A stretch of 64,000 bases of DNA from Artocarpus heterophyllus (GCA_025403435.1 CM046347.1:23696597-23760596), one strand, 5' to 3'. Shown: positions 11,553 to 23,740, counted from the first letter of the stretch. Notes: a model not told the origin generated them from the sequence alone. Translations and numbers: made by a program.

Positions 11553-13505
11553 TGTTAGACATGTATGCCCTAAGGAGTAAAAATGTAATAAGTTTTTGGA
11601 GACATTTTTATCAATAAAGAATTTATTCATTATTTATATACCAAATTTTGTCCTCTTTATGTTCATATTTGTTGAATGTATGTTAAGCAAACAATAATCT
11701 GAGACTGTCGGTCTAAACCTTAAGAATTGGGCATATGATGGATGGATTATGCGGAAGACACGATTCTTAAGGTGATGGTCAAAATCATACGATCCGCAAT
11801 CGAGGGAATAAAGTTGGGCACTTTATTCATGCAAAGATTGTTATGTTGTCTATATCCCTTTTAGAAGATGATTTGTCTTGACCATCAGAGGTGGACTGTG
11901 TGAATAGAAATATTGGCACGTTGTCATAAGTGACGATGTGTTAGATCGGGACATAAAGTGAACTGATTTGGATTAATAATTCTGTCTCGGCAAATTTATC
12001 CACTTTAGACAATCATTTGTGTTGTACCTTAATCCTGAGATGAATAGTGGGCCCGTTGTCTTGGCTTGTGTCTTTTGATGTACCAAAGGGTGACACCCAC
12101 ATCTTAATAGTGGTATGCATGCCGGTACGTTGAAGGCATGACTCTTGATAACGTAGACCTATTATTCATAGATATGGAATCTATAGCTCCTCTTTAGAAG
12201 TAATGATATCCTCTTATATGCGTTATCCTGTAATTGGAAAATTGGAGCGCTCAACCATTTGGATACATAGGTGTAACCGAATGGTATACTGTCATTGGAT
12301 AGTAAGTTTTCTGATGGTTAGATAATGGAACATAAGATAAAAATAATCGAAAAGGTAAGACAGAACTTGTCCTTAAGCCGATTATGGATTATCATATGGG
12401 GGTACGATACACTATGATATGTCATGGAGACTTAGCTATACGAGTTTCTTAATTCTATGTAGTTCGAGAGTACAGCTCCAAGCTTTTAGTGGAGCAGCGT
12501 TGGAGTTGATAATTATGAAATGTATATTTGGGATATTAGGTTTCATCATTATCGAGAGTTTGAACTATATAGGTCCATTTGGTTTCCTTTGCTAGCTCAC
12601 AACATCCTGTAATGGCACGACGTGTTTTTTCAATAATTGGTGATTTATGTCAGATTTATTAGATTGCTTGAAATTTAGAAGAATCAAATAATTCATGTCT
12701 GTTTATCGGTTTAATTAATTTTGTAATAAATTAATTCAAGATAAACTTGTTGAATTATTGGGAATTGATTTATTTTCTTAGAGATTATCTAGATAAAGTT
12801 GTTTTGATCAAATAACTTCTCTATTGGGTTATTTGAATTAAAACTGAGACTTTATCCTATAGAATCTCAGGTGGAAAATAAAAGATTCGCAAGATTTTTT
12901 ATTCGATAGTTCAGCCTGCCGATGGACATGTTCGGCCGGCCGATGGGACCTGTTCAGCCTGCCGACCAAGTGGTTCAGCCTGCCGATCAGGGAAGGATAA
13001 GATCACGCGTTTTTACACGGATCTTATCAGATATTGATCCGAATTTGATTCTGATCCGAATTTTGAGACCTAATTTGATGAGGACTGACCCTAGGACCAA
13101 CCTCTATAAATAGGGAGTGATTCTCACAGGTTACTTAGATCAATTGAGAGATTAAGAGTGATACTTTGCTAAGTGAGAAACTGAAAAACTCCCTAAGAGC
13201 TTTTGTTCACAAATCATGAACACTTGCTTTGGGTTCTCTCGATTGGTTGGAAAGAGTGTCACTATTGGAAGAGCTATACGTGTGAGCCCACACTCACTCC
13301 GATCGTGGATAGAGAATAGCAAAAAAGACCAATTGGTTGAGACTCTTCTGGAACGTTACTTCTCTTCACATTTTGCGAGAGTTCTTCGGCACACAAAGGT
13401 TAGTAAGATCTTGTTAATTTATGCATATAGCATGTCAAACTTGTGTTTTGAAAATTACTCTGATGTAAAATTTATAAAACTCCACTGCACACTCTTTTTC
13501 CAATA
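11553..13505 (+). repeat. Element A 3' LTR
   Basis: A 1953-bp LTR runs from TGTTAGACATG to CCAATA. It has near-palindromes at about 12905-12990, a TATA box near 13106 (CTATAAATAGGGAG) and an open R/U5 sense frame at 13216-13506. Confidence 0.94.
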
Positions 13506-13688
13506 GAAGTATCATGGGATAAAGGACTTCGTTGAGGGCGGGCATGTTGCTGTATGCAAAATCGCATCTGAGGACAATTTAGCTGATCCATTCATGAAAA
13601 CACTAATTGCGAGAGTTTTTGAAAGGCATGTGGAAGCTATGGGGATGCAGGATTTGTCATATTTACTAACTTAGTGCATGTGGGCTAT
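13506..13688 (+). pseudogene. Element X: RNase H C-terminus and PPT
   Basis: The sequence resumes RNase H of X after element A with the duplicated GAAGT and continues through [21 protein letters not shown] coding to the stop, then a degraded PPT (CATGTGGGCTAT, about 13677-13688). It joins the left flank at 3996 exactly, which proves that A landed inside X. Confidence 0.92.
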
Positions 13689-15629
13689 TGTTAGACATGT
13701 ATACCCTAAGGAGTAAAAATGTAATATGTTTTTAGAGACTTTTTGTCAATAAAGAATTTATTTATTATTCATATACCATATTATTGTCCTCTTTACATTC
13801 ATATTTGTTGAATATATGATAAACAAACAAAAGTTTGAGACTATCGGTCTAAACCTTTAAAGTCAGGCATATGATGGATAGATTATGCGGAAGACATGAT
13901 TCTTAAGGTGACAGTCTAAATCATAAGATCCACAATTGATGGAGTAAAGTTGGGCACTTTATTCATGCAAAGATTGTTATGTTGTCTATAACCCTAACGA
14001 GAGATGGTTTGTGTTGGCCATCGGAGGTGGACTCCATGAATAGAAACATCGGTGTATTGTCATAGGTGACAATGCATTAGATCGGGACATAAAGGGTAAT
14101 TGATTTGGATTAATACTTCTGTCTTGGTAAATCAATTCACTTTAGACATCATATGTGTTGTATCTTAATCTTGAGATGAATAATAGGCATGGACCCGTTG
14201 TCTTGACTAATGTCTTTTGATGTACCAAAGGAAGGCATCCATATTTCATGTTGGTTTGCATGCCAATATGTTGGAGACATGACTCTTCATAGTGTAGACT
14301 TGTTTTTCATAGATATGAAATCCGTAGCTCCTCTTTGGGAGTCGATGATATCCTTTTATATGCGTTATCTTGTAATTAGAAGACTACAACACTCAACCAT
14401 TTGGATACATAGGTGTAACCGAACGGTATACTGTCTTTGGATGGTAAGTTTTTTAATGGTGAGAAAATGGAATGTAAGAGAAAAATAATTGGGAAGGTAA
14501 GAATTTATCCTTAAGCCGATTATAGATATCCTATAGGGATACGATACATCATTATATGTCATGGATACTTAGCTATTTGGGCTTCATAATTTTATATAGT
14601 TTGAGAGTGCAGCTCTAAGCTTTTAGTGGAGCAGCGTAAGAGTTGATAATTATGAAACATATATGCAGGATATTGGGTTTTATAATTATCAGGAGCTTGA
14701 ACTATATAGGTCCATTAGGTACCCTTTATAAGCTCATAATAAATTTTGTAACGATACGACATGCTTTTCCAATAAATTGATGACTTATGCTAAATTATTA
14801 GATTAGCTGAAATTCGATAGGATCAGATAATTCATGTCTGTTTATTGGTTGAATTAATTTTGGAGTAAATTAATTCAAGATCAATTTGTTGAATTATCCA
14901 GAATATTTATTTTCCTAGAGATTATCTAGGCATGGTTGTTTTAAGCAGGTAACTTCTTTATTGGCTTATGTGACTTAAAACTGAGGCTTTATCCAAAGAA
15001 TTTTAAGGAAAAATAAAAGATTCATAGGTATCATTTGTCGTAAATTTGGCAGGCCAATCTTCAGGTTTGGCCTGTCGATGGATTAAGTTCTGCAGGCTAA
15101 TCTTCTAGTTCGGCCTAGCGATTGAACGATAATTTGATCACGCATTTTTACGTGATTTTATCAGATATTGATCTAGATTCAAATTTTTGAGGCTTTATCT
15201 GATAAGGACTATCCCTTGGGTCCAACCTCTATAAATAAGGAGTGAGACTTTATAGTTATTTAGATCAATTGAGAGATCAAGAGTGAGCACTCTATACTAT
15301 GAGTCTCTGAAACTCCCCTGAAGAGCTATTGTTTACAAATCATGAACCTTAGTTTTGGGAATTTCTCAATTGGTTGCAAAAAGAGTCACTAGGGAAGAGC
15401 TGAATGAGTATGCCCACACATACACCGATCGTGCATAGAGAATAGCAAAGAAGACCAGTTGGTTTAGGCTCTTTCGAAACGCCTTCCTCCTCATAGATTG
15501 CAGGAGCTTCTCAGCATACAAGGTTAGTAAGATCTGGTTAATTTATCCATATAGCATGTCAAACTTGTGTTTTGAAAAATACTCTAATTAAAAAAATTTA
15601 AATTTTCGCTGTGTATTGTTTTTCTAATA
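13689..15629 (+). repeat. Element X 3' LTR
   Basis: An old LTR of about 1941 bp runs from TGTTAGACATGTATACCC to CTAATA, adjoining the PPT of X. It is strongly diverged: the near-palindromes have decayed (TTTGGCAGGCCAATC, about 15050-15125) and the R/U5 ORF is broken. TATA is near 15228 (CTCTATAAATAAGGAG). The target duplication cannot be tested because the 5' end of X is outside the window. Confidence 0.9.
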
Positions 15630-16834
15630 ACGACTTCATAAGGGATACACAGAATGAACCCTACAAAAACTCTGCAGAAATATTGCCAGATTTCTTATTA
15701 TATTTCCATTCTCAAACGACTTGAAATCTATACACACTTTACTCATCATAATGAAGAACAGTGGATGAACCACTTTAAAATTTTTGCGTGTGGTATCATT
15801 TATTTTTCCAATACTGTTTGATTTTTCTAAGCTTTGTTTTAATTCGCTTTTTATAATTATTTTAATGGTTAACTTTGAAGTTAAACAGATCCTAACAACA
15901 GTGATTTGAGGGACCAAACTTTTGAGAAACAAGTTCTAAATTGATCTAACACTTTTACATTTGGTTAGATATCCAATGTCTACAAGAAGTAAGCCATTGG
16001 TTGCTATTTTACAGCAACTCTGCTTTTATAATTTAAAATTACTAAACTAACCTTAATAATAATACATAATTTTCAATCCACCTGTTTTTCCATATCAAAT
16101 TAAAATAAATCAAATAACACGTTAAAAAATGAATTTGAGTGATTTTTTTAAAATTTAATTAAAATAAAATTTGTTTGAAATTTGATAGTGCTTGATATTA
16201 AAAATTTACTTTCAATTTTTATGTTATTTATTTTTTACATGGACAAATAATTTATCTTGTTTAATAAAAATAATTTATTTTTAAAAAATATATTAAATGA
16301 TAAAAATAAAAATATATTATATTTTTAATATTTTAATGTATAACTATTATATATGTTAATCTTAAAATTAAAATTAATTTGAAACTAAAATTATAAATAT
16401 CCTTAGTAAAATATGTTTATTTTTGTCATTATATATCTCTACAGTAATTTTATATATACTTTATTAAATACTTATAATTTTGCTTATACTTCTCACAACA
16501 GCTCTAAATTTACCAAATACGTACCTACTTATGGCCTATAGCACAACACAACACCATGAAAAGGCAAGCACGTCACAATACAACAATATCAAATTGGCCT
16601 AAAACAAAATCAACTTTAGGCGCCAAAACTAAAAGGCATGCGTGGCGGGCGGGGTTTTAGGGAGGCTATCCTTTTCTTTTCTTTTTTCTTTTTTCTTTTT
16701 TCTTTTTTCCGTTTTCCTTTTTTGGTTTTTGTTTGGTAGAAAGTGGTCGAGAGCGGTAGAGTATTTTAGAGTTGGTGGAGTTGGGTGTGGATGAGCGATC
16801 AGACGTAGGAACAGAGAATAGAAATAGCAGAGAG
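15630..16834. other. Intergenic, AT-rich; upstream region of the WRNIP1-like gene
   Basis: No gene is supported here. The sequence is AT-rich. A T/C-rich tract (TTTTCTTTTCTTTTTTC and repeats) lies at about 16669-16725, just before the CDS, and probably belongs to the promoter or 5' UTR, where such pyrimidine tracts are common in plants. An upstream in-frame ATG at 16772 would add 21 residues without domain features. Confidence 0.6.
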
Positions 16835-19522
16835 ATGGAGCAACTCCTGAGCATGGGCTTCTCCGATAAATTAGCTGAGCAAGCCTTGTCGGCCACGGGC
16901 GGTGACTCCCCAACCAAAGCCATCGAATGGATTCTCAATCAACCCCAATTAAACGACACCAAAATTAACGTCGTATCAACCCTTGCTTCTGCTTCTTCTT
17001 CTGCTGTTGCTGCTGCTGCTCCAAAACAATCTCCTCATTCTTCTCAAGCCAATCTCCACCGCTTCTTCAACTTCCCATCTAAATGCCCCCAAAACGACGA
17101 CGTACCGACCCCTTCTCCTGATTCCTCTGCTCCCTCACCCACGCCCACGCCTCCCCAAAACGACATGCTCGCCACCCATTCCAAGAAGCGACTGAGGCTA
17201 TCCCCGCCGCCTCCGCCGTTGTCGGAGCGTATGCGGCCTCGAACCCTAGACGACGTCGTTGGGCAGGGGCACCTCCTCTCGTCCAAGTCTTCCCTCCTCC
17301 GCTCCGCCGTGGACCGCGGCCGTCTCCCTTCACTCGTTCTGTGGGGCCCACCCGGGTCCGGCAAGACCTCCATCGCCCGCGCCATCCTCGGATCTCTCTC
17401 TGTCTCCTCCTTCCGTTTCGTCTCCTTCTCCGCCGTCACCTCTGGCGTCAAGGACGTCAGGGACGCCGTCGACGAAGCGCGCCGCGTGAAGGCCAAGTCC
17501 AACACCACCACGCTCCTCTTCGTCGACGAAGTCCACCGCTTCAACAAGTCTCAGCAGGACTCCTTCCTCCCCATTATCGAAGACGGCAGCGTCGTCTTTG
17601 TCGGCGCCACCACCGAGAACCCTTCCTTCCACCTCACAACGCCCCTCCTCTCCCGCTGCCGCCTCCTCCTCCTCCAGCCCCTGCAGCCCCACCACTTGTC
17701 CTCATTGCTCCACCGCGCCGTCGACGATCCCTGCAACGGCATACGTGCAAGCGTGGGCGCGGTGCCCATCCGCGTCGATGACGACGCCATCCACTTCATT
17801 TCCAACAACTGCGACGGCGATGCTCGCGCCGCGCTCAACGCCTTGGAGATTGCGACCGTTGCTGCCGCCGCCTCATCGGCCCAAGACGCCGCAGTTGTTA
17901 TTGTCTCGTTGGAGGATGCCAAGGAGGCGTTGCAGTGCAAACATCTGGCTTATGACAAAGGAGGGGAAGAGCACTACAATTGCATCAGCGCGCTGCACAA
18001 GTCCATGAGGGGAAACGACGCCAATGCCGGAATCTATTGGCTGGCCAGGATGTTGGAAGGAGGGGAACAACCTCTATACATTGCTCGCAGGCTCATAAGG
18101 TATCACTCTAATAATAAGCACTTGTACCTGTAAATCTCTTTTTTAATGTTTGGTTTAATAATGGAAGAAAATTGGAATATGAACATTGGAATTTATTATG
18201 GGAATCGTGATTCTAGGTTTTTTTCGTTTGTTATTGAAAGGAAAAAACAATAACTGGTTTAACAAAAGTGCTTCTTATGTCTTTAAATTATTATCATTTT
18301 TTTTTTGATAAATATTAAGAGGTTTGAGAAGTGACTTAACACTTTGAACTCTTACACTTTTTTGTATTATTTATTATAGTTTGGCTTATTCGTTAATGGC
18401 TCGAGTTTCTGTTTGTTGAATTCTGGCCAACCTTAATTGTCACTAGTTTGAAGTGAAATTAGAATATGAATAGGAATTGGAGTTGACATCACACTGTGAT
18501 TATCGTGTTTCATTAGTTATTGAAATGTAACGAAATAACTCCTATTTTTATGGAATAATAATAACTATTTTGATAAGTGTACATAGTAATGTCTTCAGAT
18601 TAGAATAGTGGGAATGGTAATTTTAGAAAAATGTTTAGGATGTTTGAGAAGAAAAGAAAAAACCAACCCTGATTCTGATTTGTTAATCTTCAGCTTCTCC
18701 AATACAATAGCTAATAAAGGGATTAAAACCCACTCTGATGTAGAAGAAGATGACTTGTTGTTTGGCTAATTAAACAAAACGTCATACGAATACAAACTAG
18801 CTCTATAGGACCTGGAGAGTTGTGATTTTGGGAGATTTTTGGGATTGTATTTCTGAAGGAAAGAAACAGAGGCGCGCCTCTCTACCCTTCCGCCATGGAT
18901 GTGGTCTATTGCAGCGTCTTGCTACGTCACACTCACGCTAAATGATAACAATTTAACTACCAAGGTTACATGAACACTACACAAATAACAACAATGTGAA
19001 TATAAAAACGACTACCGTAACAAAATCTGCCTAGAACATGATCTATTAGTCTTTTCATTTAGTCTAACTTTGATTTTCCCTAATTTCTTTTGTTTTCTCT
19101 TTTTTGTATTTGTTCTTTTTATGAGGTTTGCGAGTGAGGATGTTGGATTAGCTGATCCATTGGCTCTGAATCAGGCAGTAGCCTGCTACCAAGCTTGCCA
19201 CTTCTTGGGAATGCCGGAGTGCAATGTGATTCTCGCTCAGTGTGTGGCTTACTTGGCGTTGGCTCCAAAATCTGTGGCCATTTATCGAGCCATCGGTGCT
19301 GCACAGAAGGCAGTGAAGGAATCAGACGGACAGAACGAGGGAGTTCCTTTGCATTTGAGGAATGCACCTACCAAGTTGATGAAGGAGATAGGGTATGGGA
19401 AGGACTACATTTATACTCCAGACAATCCCTCCGCCTTTCAAAGCTATCTCCCTCCCTCTCTTGAGGGACGCAAGTTTTTGGATTGGCCAACTTCTGATGA
19501 AACGCCATTGCATCGTTGTTGA
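16835..19522 (+). CDS. WRNIP1: WRNIP1/Mgs1/RarA-type AAA+ ATPase (exons 16835-18099 and 19126-19522)
   Basis: The spliced product is about 553 aa. Residues 1-36 form a UBA-like domain (MGFSDKLAEQAL, TGGDSPTKAIEWIL). A Ser/Pro-rich linker with a basic KKRLRLS patch follows. The AAA+ core has Walker A GPPGSGKT (171-178), Walker B DEVH (231-234), sensor 1 GATTEN (257-262) and sensor 2 GDAR (R331). The C-terminal MgsA-type part spans the splice junction (ARRLIR, then FASEDVGLADP) and ends near LPPSLEGRKFLDW. The family acts in the nucleus at stalled replication forks with ubiquitin-linked damage tolerance; that role is inferred from homologues. I start at 16835 because the UBA begins there; the ATG at 16772 is also in frame. 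Exon 1 is GC-rich, unlike its surroundings. It is the only intact host gene seen. Confidence 0.93.
18100..19125 (+). other. Intron of the WRNIP1-like gene
   Basis: A GT-AG intron of 1026 bp interrupts an Arg codon (AG at the end of exon 1, G at the start of exon 2). The donor is ATAAG|GTATCA and the acceptor is a T-rich tract ending ATGAG|G. Splicing restores RFASEDVGLADP, the conserved family junction. The intron is AT-rich and I see no gene or clear transposon in it. Confidence 0.9.
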
Positions 19523-20285
19523 TGGTACTTTAGGAGTCTACTAACTTATTCCCCCGTCTTTTTTCTTGGGTTATATTTGTGCATTATTTCTTTACGAGAT
19601 TCGTCACTTCTTTTGTTCATAGTTGTCCATGCAATACTTGAACTTGAAAATTACTTCGTATTTGATCATCATTTGAAAAATGATCGGAAAATGGATACTG
19701 TGGGTTCTTGTAGATCTATTTTAGATGTATGTAGAAGATTCAAGCATAATCTTAGTCTTCATACTGCTCTTCTTCTTTTTTTTTTTTTTATTTATTTAAA
19801 GAATTTAACAACAAATGTCGAGCTCTAACAATATCCTCCAACATCATTTTGCCAATAAATTAAAATGGACCAAGTGTTGTACATTTCGGTTGGCGAGTAG
19901 AATTCTTTCTTGTATTCCCTCTAAATGTTTATGCTGCAAGCAAAATGCTTATTTTTGTTATCATTCAATTGATGAATGAATGTAAGCACGAGCCATTATT
20001 TAGCTGATGAATCTTAAAACTGTTGTGTACTTTCATTTCTAATAAAGGTTAGGTGATCTAGTTTTGGTTGGAACAAAACAGCCGGGGAAATGGATGCATG
20101 GATCTTGGAACGCATTTATATCTTTAAGAGAAAATTACACAGAATGTTTTTTTGTCAATACTTTTTATCAACATTGTCCTCTTTTTTGACTTTTTAAAAC
20201 TGTCTTTTTTACATTTATTTTCTCTTTAATTTTATTTTTCAATTGCCCTTGTTACCTTTATCCCAAGCAAACTTAAATATTGATT
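19523..20285 (+). other. 3' UTR and downstream spacer of the WRNIP1-like gene
   Basis: There is no further coding. Candidate polyadenylation signals AATAAA occur at 19854-19859 and 20041-20046. A poly-T run lies near 19774-19790. The transcript end is not determinable from sequence alone. Confidence 0.55.
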
Positions 20286-20636
20286 GAAGGCGGTTGACAT
20301 TGCTTTGTTTCAAAGAAAATATATTCGAACTTGATAGGTTTTGGAGCGCTCTAGCTCTCTACGTTGGCGATTGGAGGCGCTTGATATTTTTTTATTTCAA
20401 AGAAAATATATTGGAATTTACTTGGTAGGTAGGTTCCAACTCCAAAACCTACCTGGTTACGTTTCGACACCTTGCGTCGGTGACCAGAGGCAGTTGACAT
20501 TTTTTTGTTTAAGAAAATACATTAGAATCTGGTAGGTTTTAGCTGTGTAACCTACCAGGTTACGCTCTAGCAACCCGCGTCGACGATCGGATGAGGTAGG
20601 TACTTCTTTGTTTCAAAGCAATCATGTCCTACTATG
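20286..20636. repeat. Imperfect tandem repeat, about three and a half units of roughly 87-113 bp
   Basis: Units begin near 20286, 20373, 20486 and 20589. Each has GGCGNTTGACAT, then TTTGTTTCAAAGAAAATA, a GGTAGGT segment, and often AACCTACC followed by GGTTACG. In the third unit GGTAGGTT and AACCTACC are inverted copies that could form a stem. The last unit is interrupted at 20636 and its remainder is at 23685-23740. Confidence 0.65.
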
Positions 20637-23600
20637 TGTAATGACCAAGAAAATTTCATTAATAAAACATAATATTTAATTATGTTTAATTAATGAATTT
20701 ACTCTTAAAAATGTAAATTTTTATAAAAAAATTATTACGATAAAGTATGAATGAGCGGTATTGATTGCAAATTTTATGGCAAATGTGACGCAATGTTGGA
20801 TATGGTAAAATACAGATTTTATGAGCTTAATTACTCAGAAATTTATAAATAATATTCATAAAATGAATTTTATATCACGATTAATTGTAAAATTATGATA
20901 TAAGCGAATAGGAAATTAGAATGTAAATAGGACGTAAAAGTTGTCTAAACCCAAACCCGGGGTAAAAAGGAGGCCGAAGCAGTATAAGTATACTGCTAAG
21001 TGAAAATGCAGATACAGAAAATATCATATTGGCCTTCAAAAGTGAACGAAAGGTAAGTTAAATATTTTTTATACGGTCTAAGGATAGGATGTACATTGAT
21101 TTGACCATGACAATGTAAGAAAAATACTGTGTGACAAAAAATTACATTGTGTAAATTTTTGGGCCCCACAAAGTGGACACCCAATCGAATTTGATTGGGC
21201 CACCAAGGCAAGAAATGTGGCCCAATAGCATGTCACCACCTAGAGTAATCAAGTGGATGACCATGAGTCATCAAAAGAGATAAACAAGCATTTAATGCAA
21301 GTTTATCAAAAATTTTCATTTCCTTCTCTTCCTCCCATATTCGGCAGCCATAGTAGTAGCTCTCAAAAAAAAAAAATTTCTTAACCCCACACTTTGCAAA
21401 AATAACCCCAAACAAGTTTTAGAAGCAAAGCTCAAGGACTTTTCACAAGTTCTAAGGTCAAATCCCAAACATTTTAGCAAGTTTTCAAGGGATTTTTCAT
21501 GGGTTAATGGAGAAATTAATTCATGGTGTTTTTGCATAAAAATGACGCCTAGGAAGGAGTTCAAGGAGCCTTGGAAGGTTAGAAATCCAAAGAGTATTAT
21601 TTGGGTAAGTTTTGAATTTCAAAGTTTTGAAATTTTGTAATTTTAGTTTTGATTTTTATTCCTTTGAACCTATGTGGGTTCTAGAGCATGTATTTGATGA
21701 AATTTCATGGATACGTGATGTATGGCATGTTGAAGTTGTGCAATTTTGGTTTATGGTGCAAAATTGTAGTTTTTGCAAAAACTGACTTTTTTGTAATTTT
21801 GATGTTAGTCTTAGCAAAAGTGATGTTTGAGCATGAGAATAATTTAAACAAAGGATGAAACAGTTTCTGCAGGGGTAGATATGCAATTTTGAAATGGATT
21901 TCTACAAAAACACCCTAAGGACTAAATTGTAATAAAAAGTTCTTTCTCGGTAGAGTTGAAAAATGGCCAAAAATGCCCTTGTACAGTGAGATTTTCATAA
22001 AAGTTAAAACACAAAAGTTGTAGATCTCGACGAAACTGTTAGGCATTACAGATAGTTCGTCAAAAATCTCGATCGATTGTGAGATTTTGATTTTTCAAAG
22101 AAATTGTGAAAATTGTGAAAAAAATTTAAAAAGGGCAAAAACGTCATTTCCTAAAAGATTGTGAATATTGTACTTTGAACAAAAATGATCCTTGAGAAAA
22201 ATAAAAAATTTTGGTTTGAAAAGGACAATTTTACCCTCGGGGGCAAAATTGTCAAAGTTTTCAATTAGGGGACTAAACTGCAAAATTTTACAAAAATAGG
22301 GTACCTTGAGGAATTAAGGTAATCCGACCCATTAGGATATTATTTTGAAATGAGTACAAGATTATTGCCATTAGATGAGCGGAATCGAGCTGGGAGGTTA
22401 GTCGGCCCGCTAGGGGCAAAGTCGTCATTTTTCCCTCGAGAAAAACTGAATTGTTTCAAAACGACCCCAAGAGAGAAAAAGTGTGATTAGAAAGAATTCT
22501 ACTCTTCGTTAAGGTTAATGGCATGGAATAACATAAGAATAAGGAAACTAGTGGTTTCAAAGTTGTATACGGTTATGCAACTCGACTAATTAAGTAACGA
22601 ACGTTTTGTAACGAAACGTTGTGGAATTGGCTAATAGTTTTGTAATTGGCCAACAGGATCCAAGGGGTCTAGGAGAAAGGAGATTGAAGTTGATTTTGCG
22701 GTACTCAAAAACAAGCAAGTACCCTTCCCACCTACAGTATGAAAATGTAGGTATTGAGTGAGATGTATGCATGTGAGTATAATAATGTGTAAACTTGTGT
22801 GTCTACTATGATATGAATACCTAGGGGTATAGTATGAATACCTATGAGTATAAAATGAATACCAGTGTGTATGAAAGGTCATGTATATGTATGTATTATG
22901 ATGAGTACCTGTGTGTACTACGACGAATACCTGTGTGTATATAAAGTAGGTACCTGTGTGTACTATGCTATACAAAAGAATTTATGTTTTGAGTACAACA
23001 TGTGATTGTCATTTCATGCATGGTATGTCAACCATAATAAATGGACTGGTAAATATATCACCAGGAATTAAGAAAAGTGTCATACCGACTCCTAACTCAA
23101 GAGGAGTTTAAAGGATATAGTATGGTCATAGAGTTACGTAGACCTAAATGAAAATGCGCAATGGTACGAACACTTGGGTCCTAGTAAAAGATAAGAAATG
23201 TTGATGATAAAGACAGTTTATAAAAAAGCATAATCGAATCATGCATTTATTTGTACGTTCATATGGGATTTATGGGACTTATTGGGCGTTAACTCATTAA
23301 GTATTTCATGTTGTAGGTATTCTAATGAGAAGATCAGAATAAATTTAAATGGTGAGCAAGCTGAGGGGTGGATGGTGTACAGATTGGGTATGGAATCCCC
23401 TGCTGTGATGTTTCCACTGTAAGATATTTTATGATGTTTTAAAATGTAAGTCTTAGAAAACAGTATTGTACAAGAAAGACTGTTTATGTAAGTACAAGTA
23501 TATAGATTTCTGAGTATATTTTATGTTATTTTGGAACAATATGTTTAACGAAAAATTTCATAAACATGAGGATGTTTATGCAAATTATTTATTTGAGTTA

Positions 23601-23684
23601 GAAAAAAAAAAATTTCCTAAATTCTTACATATAAGTAAGTAAGAAAAAGTGATTTATCACAGCCCAAAAAGGCAGGTTGTGACA
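20637..23684. mobile_element. Probable solo LTR, 3048 bp, unrelated to the copia family
   Basis: The segment starts TGTAATGACC and ends GTTGTGACA, the TG...CA termini of an LTR. It is flanked by CTATG (20632-20636) and CTGTG (23685-23689), a 5-bp duplication with one mismatch. The flanks on both sides belong to the same tandem repeat, so something inserted there. It has no convincing ORF, PBS or PPT, which fits a solo LTR. Length and termini resemble Ty3/gypsy LTRs, but the lineage is uncertain. Promoter-like sequence with GCAGTATAAGTATACTGC sits at about 20979-20996. A minisatellite is at about 22740-22975. Confidence 0.6.
22740..22975. repeat. Minisatellite inside the probable solo LTR
   Basis: Imperfect repeats of a unit like ATGAATACCTGTGTGTACT recur at about 22790-22970, with ATACCTAGG, ATACCTATGAG, ACCAGTGTGTA and ACCTGTGTGTACTA variants. 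The unit length is roughly 24-34 bp and varies between copies. Confidence 0.6.
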
Positions 23685-23740
23685 CTGTGTAACCTACAAG
23701 GTTACGCTCCAGCACCCTACGCCAGCGAGCAAAGTAATCT
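23685..23740. repeat. Remainder of the split tandem repeat
   Basis: CTGTGTAACCTAC, then AAGGTTACGCTCCAGC, matches the repeat unit seen at 20542-20570. It continues the unit broken at 20636 by the TG...CA element. Confidence 0.65.

Larger units (their letters stand above)
3997..13505 (+). mobile_element. Element A: full-length decayed Ty1/copia retrotransposon
   Basis: This 9509-bp element has two LTRs of about 1.95 kb, a PBS-like site, leader, gag-pol and PPT in the standard order. It is bounded by a perfect GAAGT duplication (3992-3996 and 13506-13510), and the right LTR terminus CCAACA has mutated to CCAATA. Comparing the first 260 bp of the two LTRs by eye gives roughly 6% differences, far more than in element C, so A is old. 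The gag-pol frame has many nonsense codons and one 17-bp deletion. The host sequence is RNase H of the older element X. Confidence 0.94.

Noticed and set aside
15636..15932. 98-codon minus-strand ORF next to the X 3' LTR
   Set aside because: AT-rich, no recognisable domain, no neighbouring signals; expected by chance in such sequence.
16629..18070. Several long ORFs overlapping exon 1 of the WRNIP1-like gene on both strands
   Set aside because: They are shadows caused by the GC-rich exon; their low-complexity Arg/Pro/Ser/Gly content and lack of domains contrast with the clear AAA+ frame.
19070..19125. ATG at 19070 as a start of a separate downstream gene
   Set aside because: The bases before 19126 are a T-rich splice acceptor; the conserved family sequence begins exactly at the splice site.
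22631..22975. 114-codon minus-strand ORF rich in His, Thr and Tyr
   Set aside because: It is a translation of the minisatellite in the solo LTR; no domain and repeat-driven.
22740..22975. CRISPR-like repetition
   Set aside because: Repeats are imperfect, with no spacers of constant length, in plant DNA inside a transposon.
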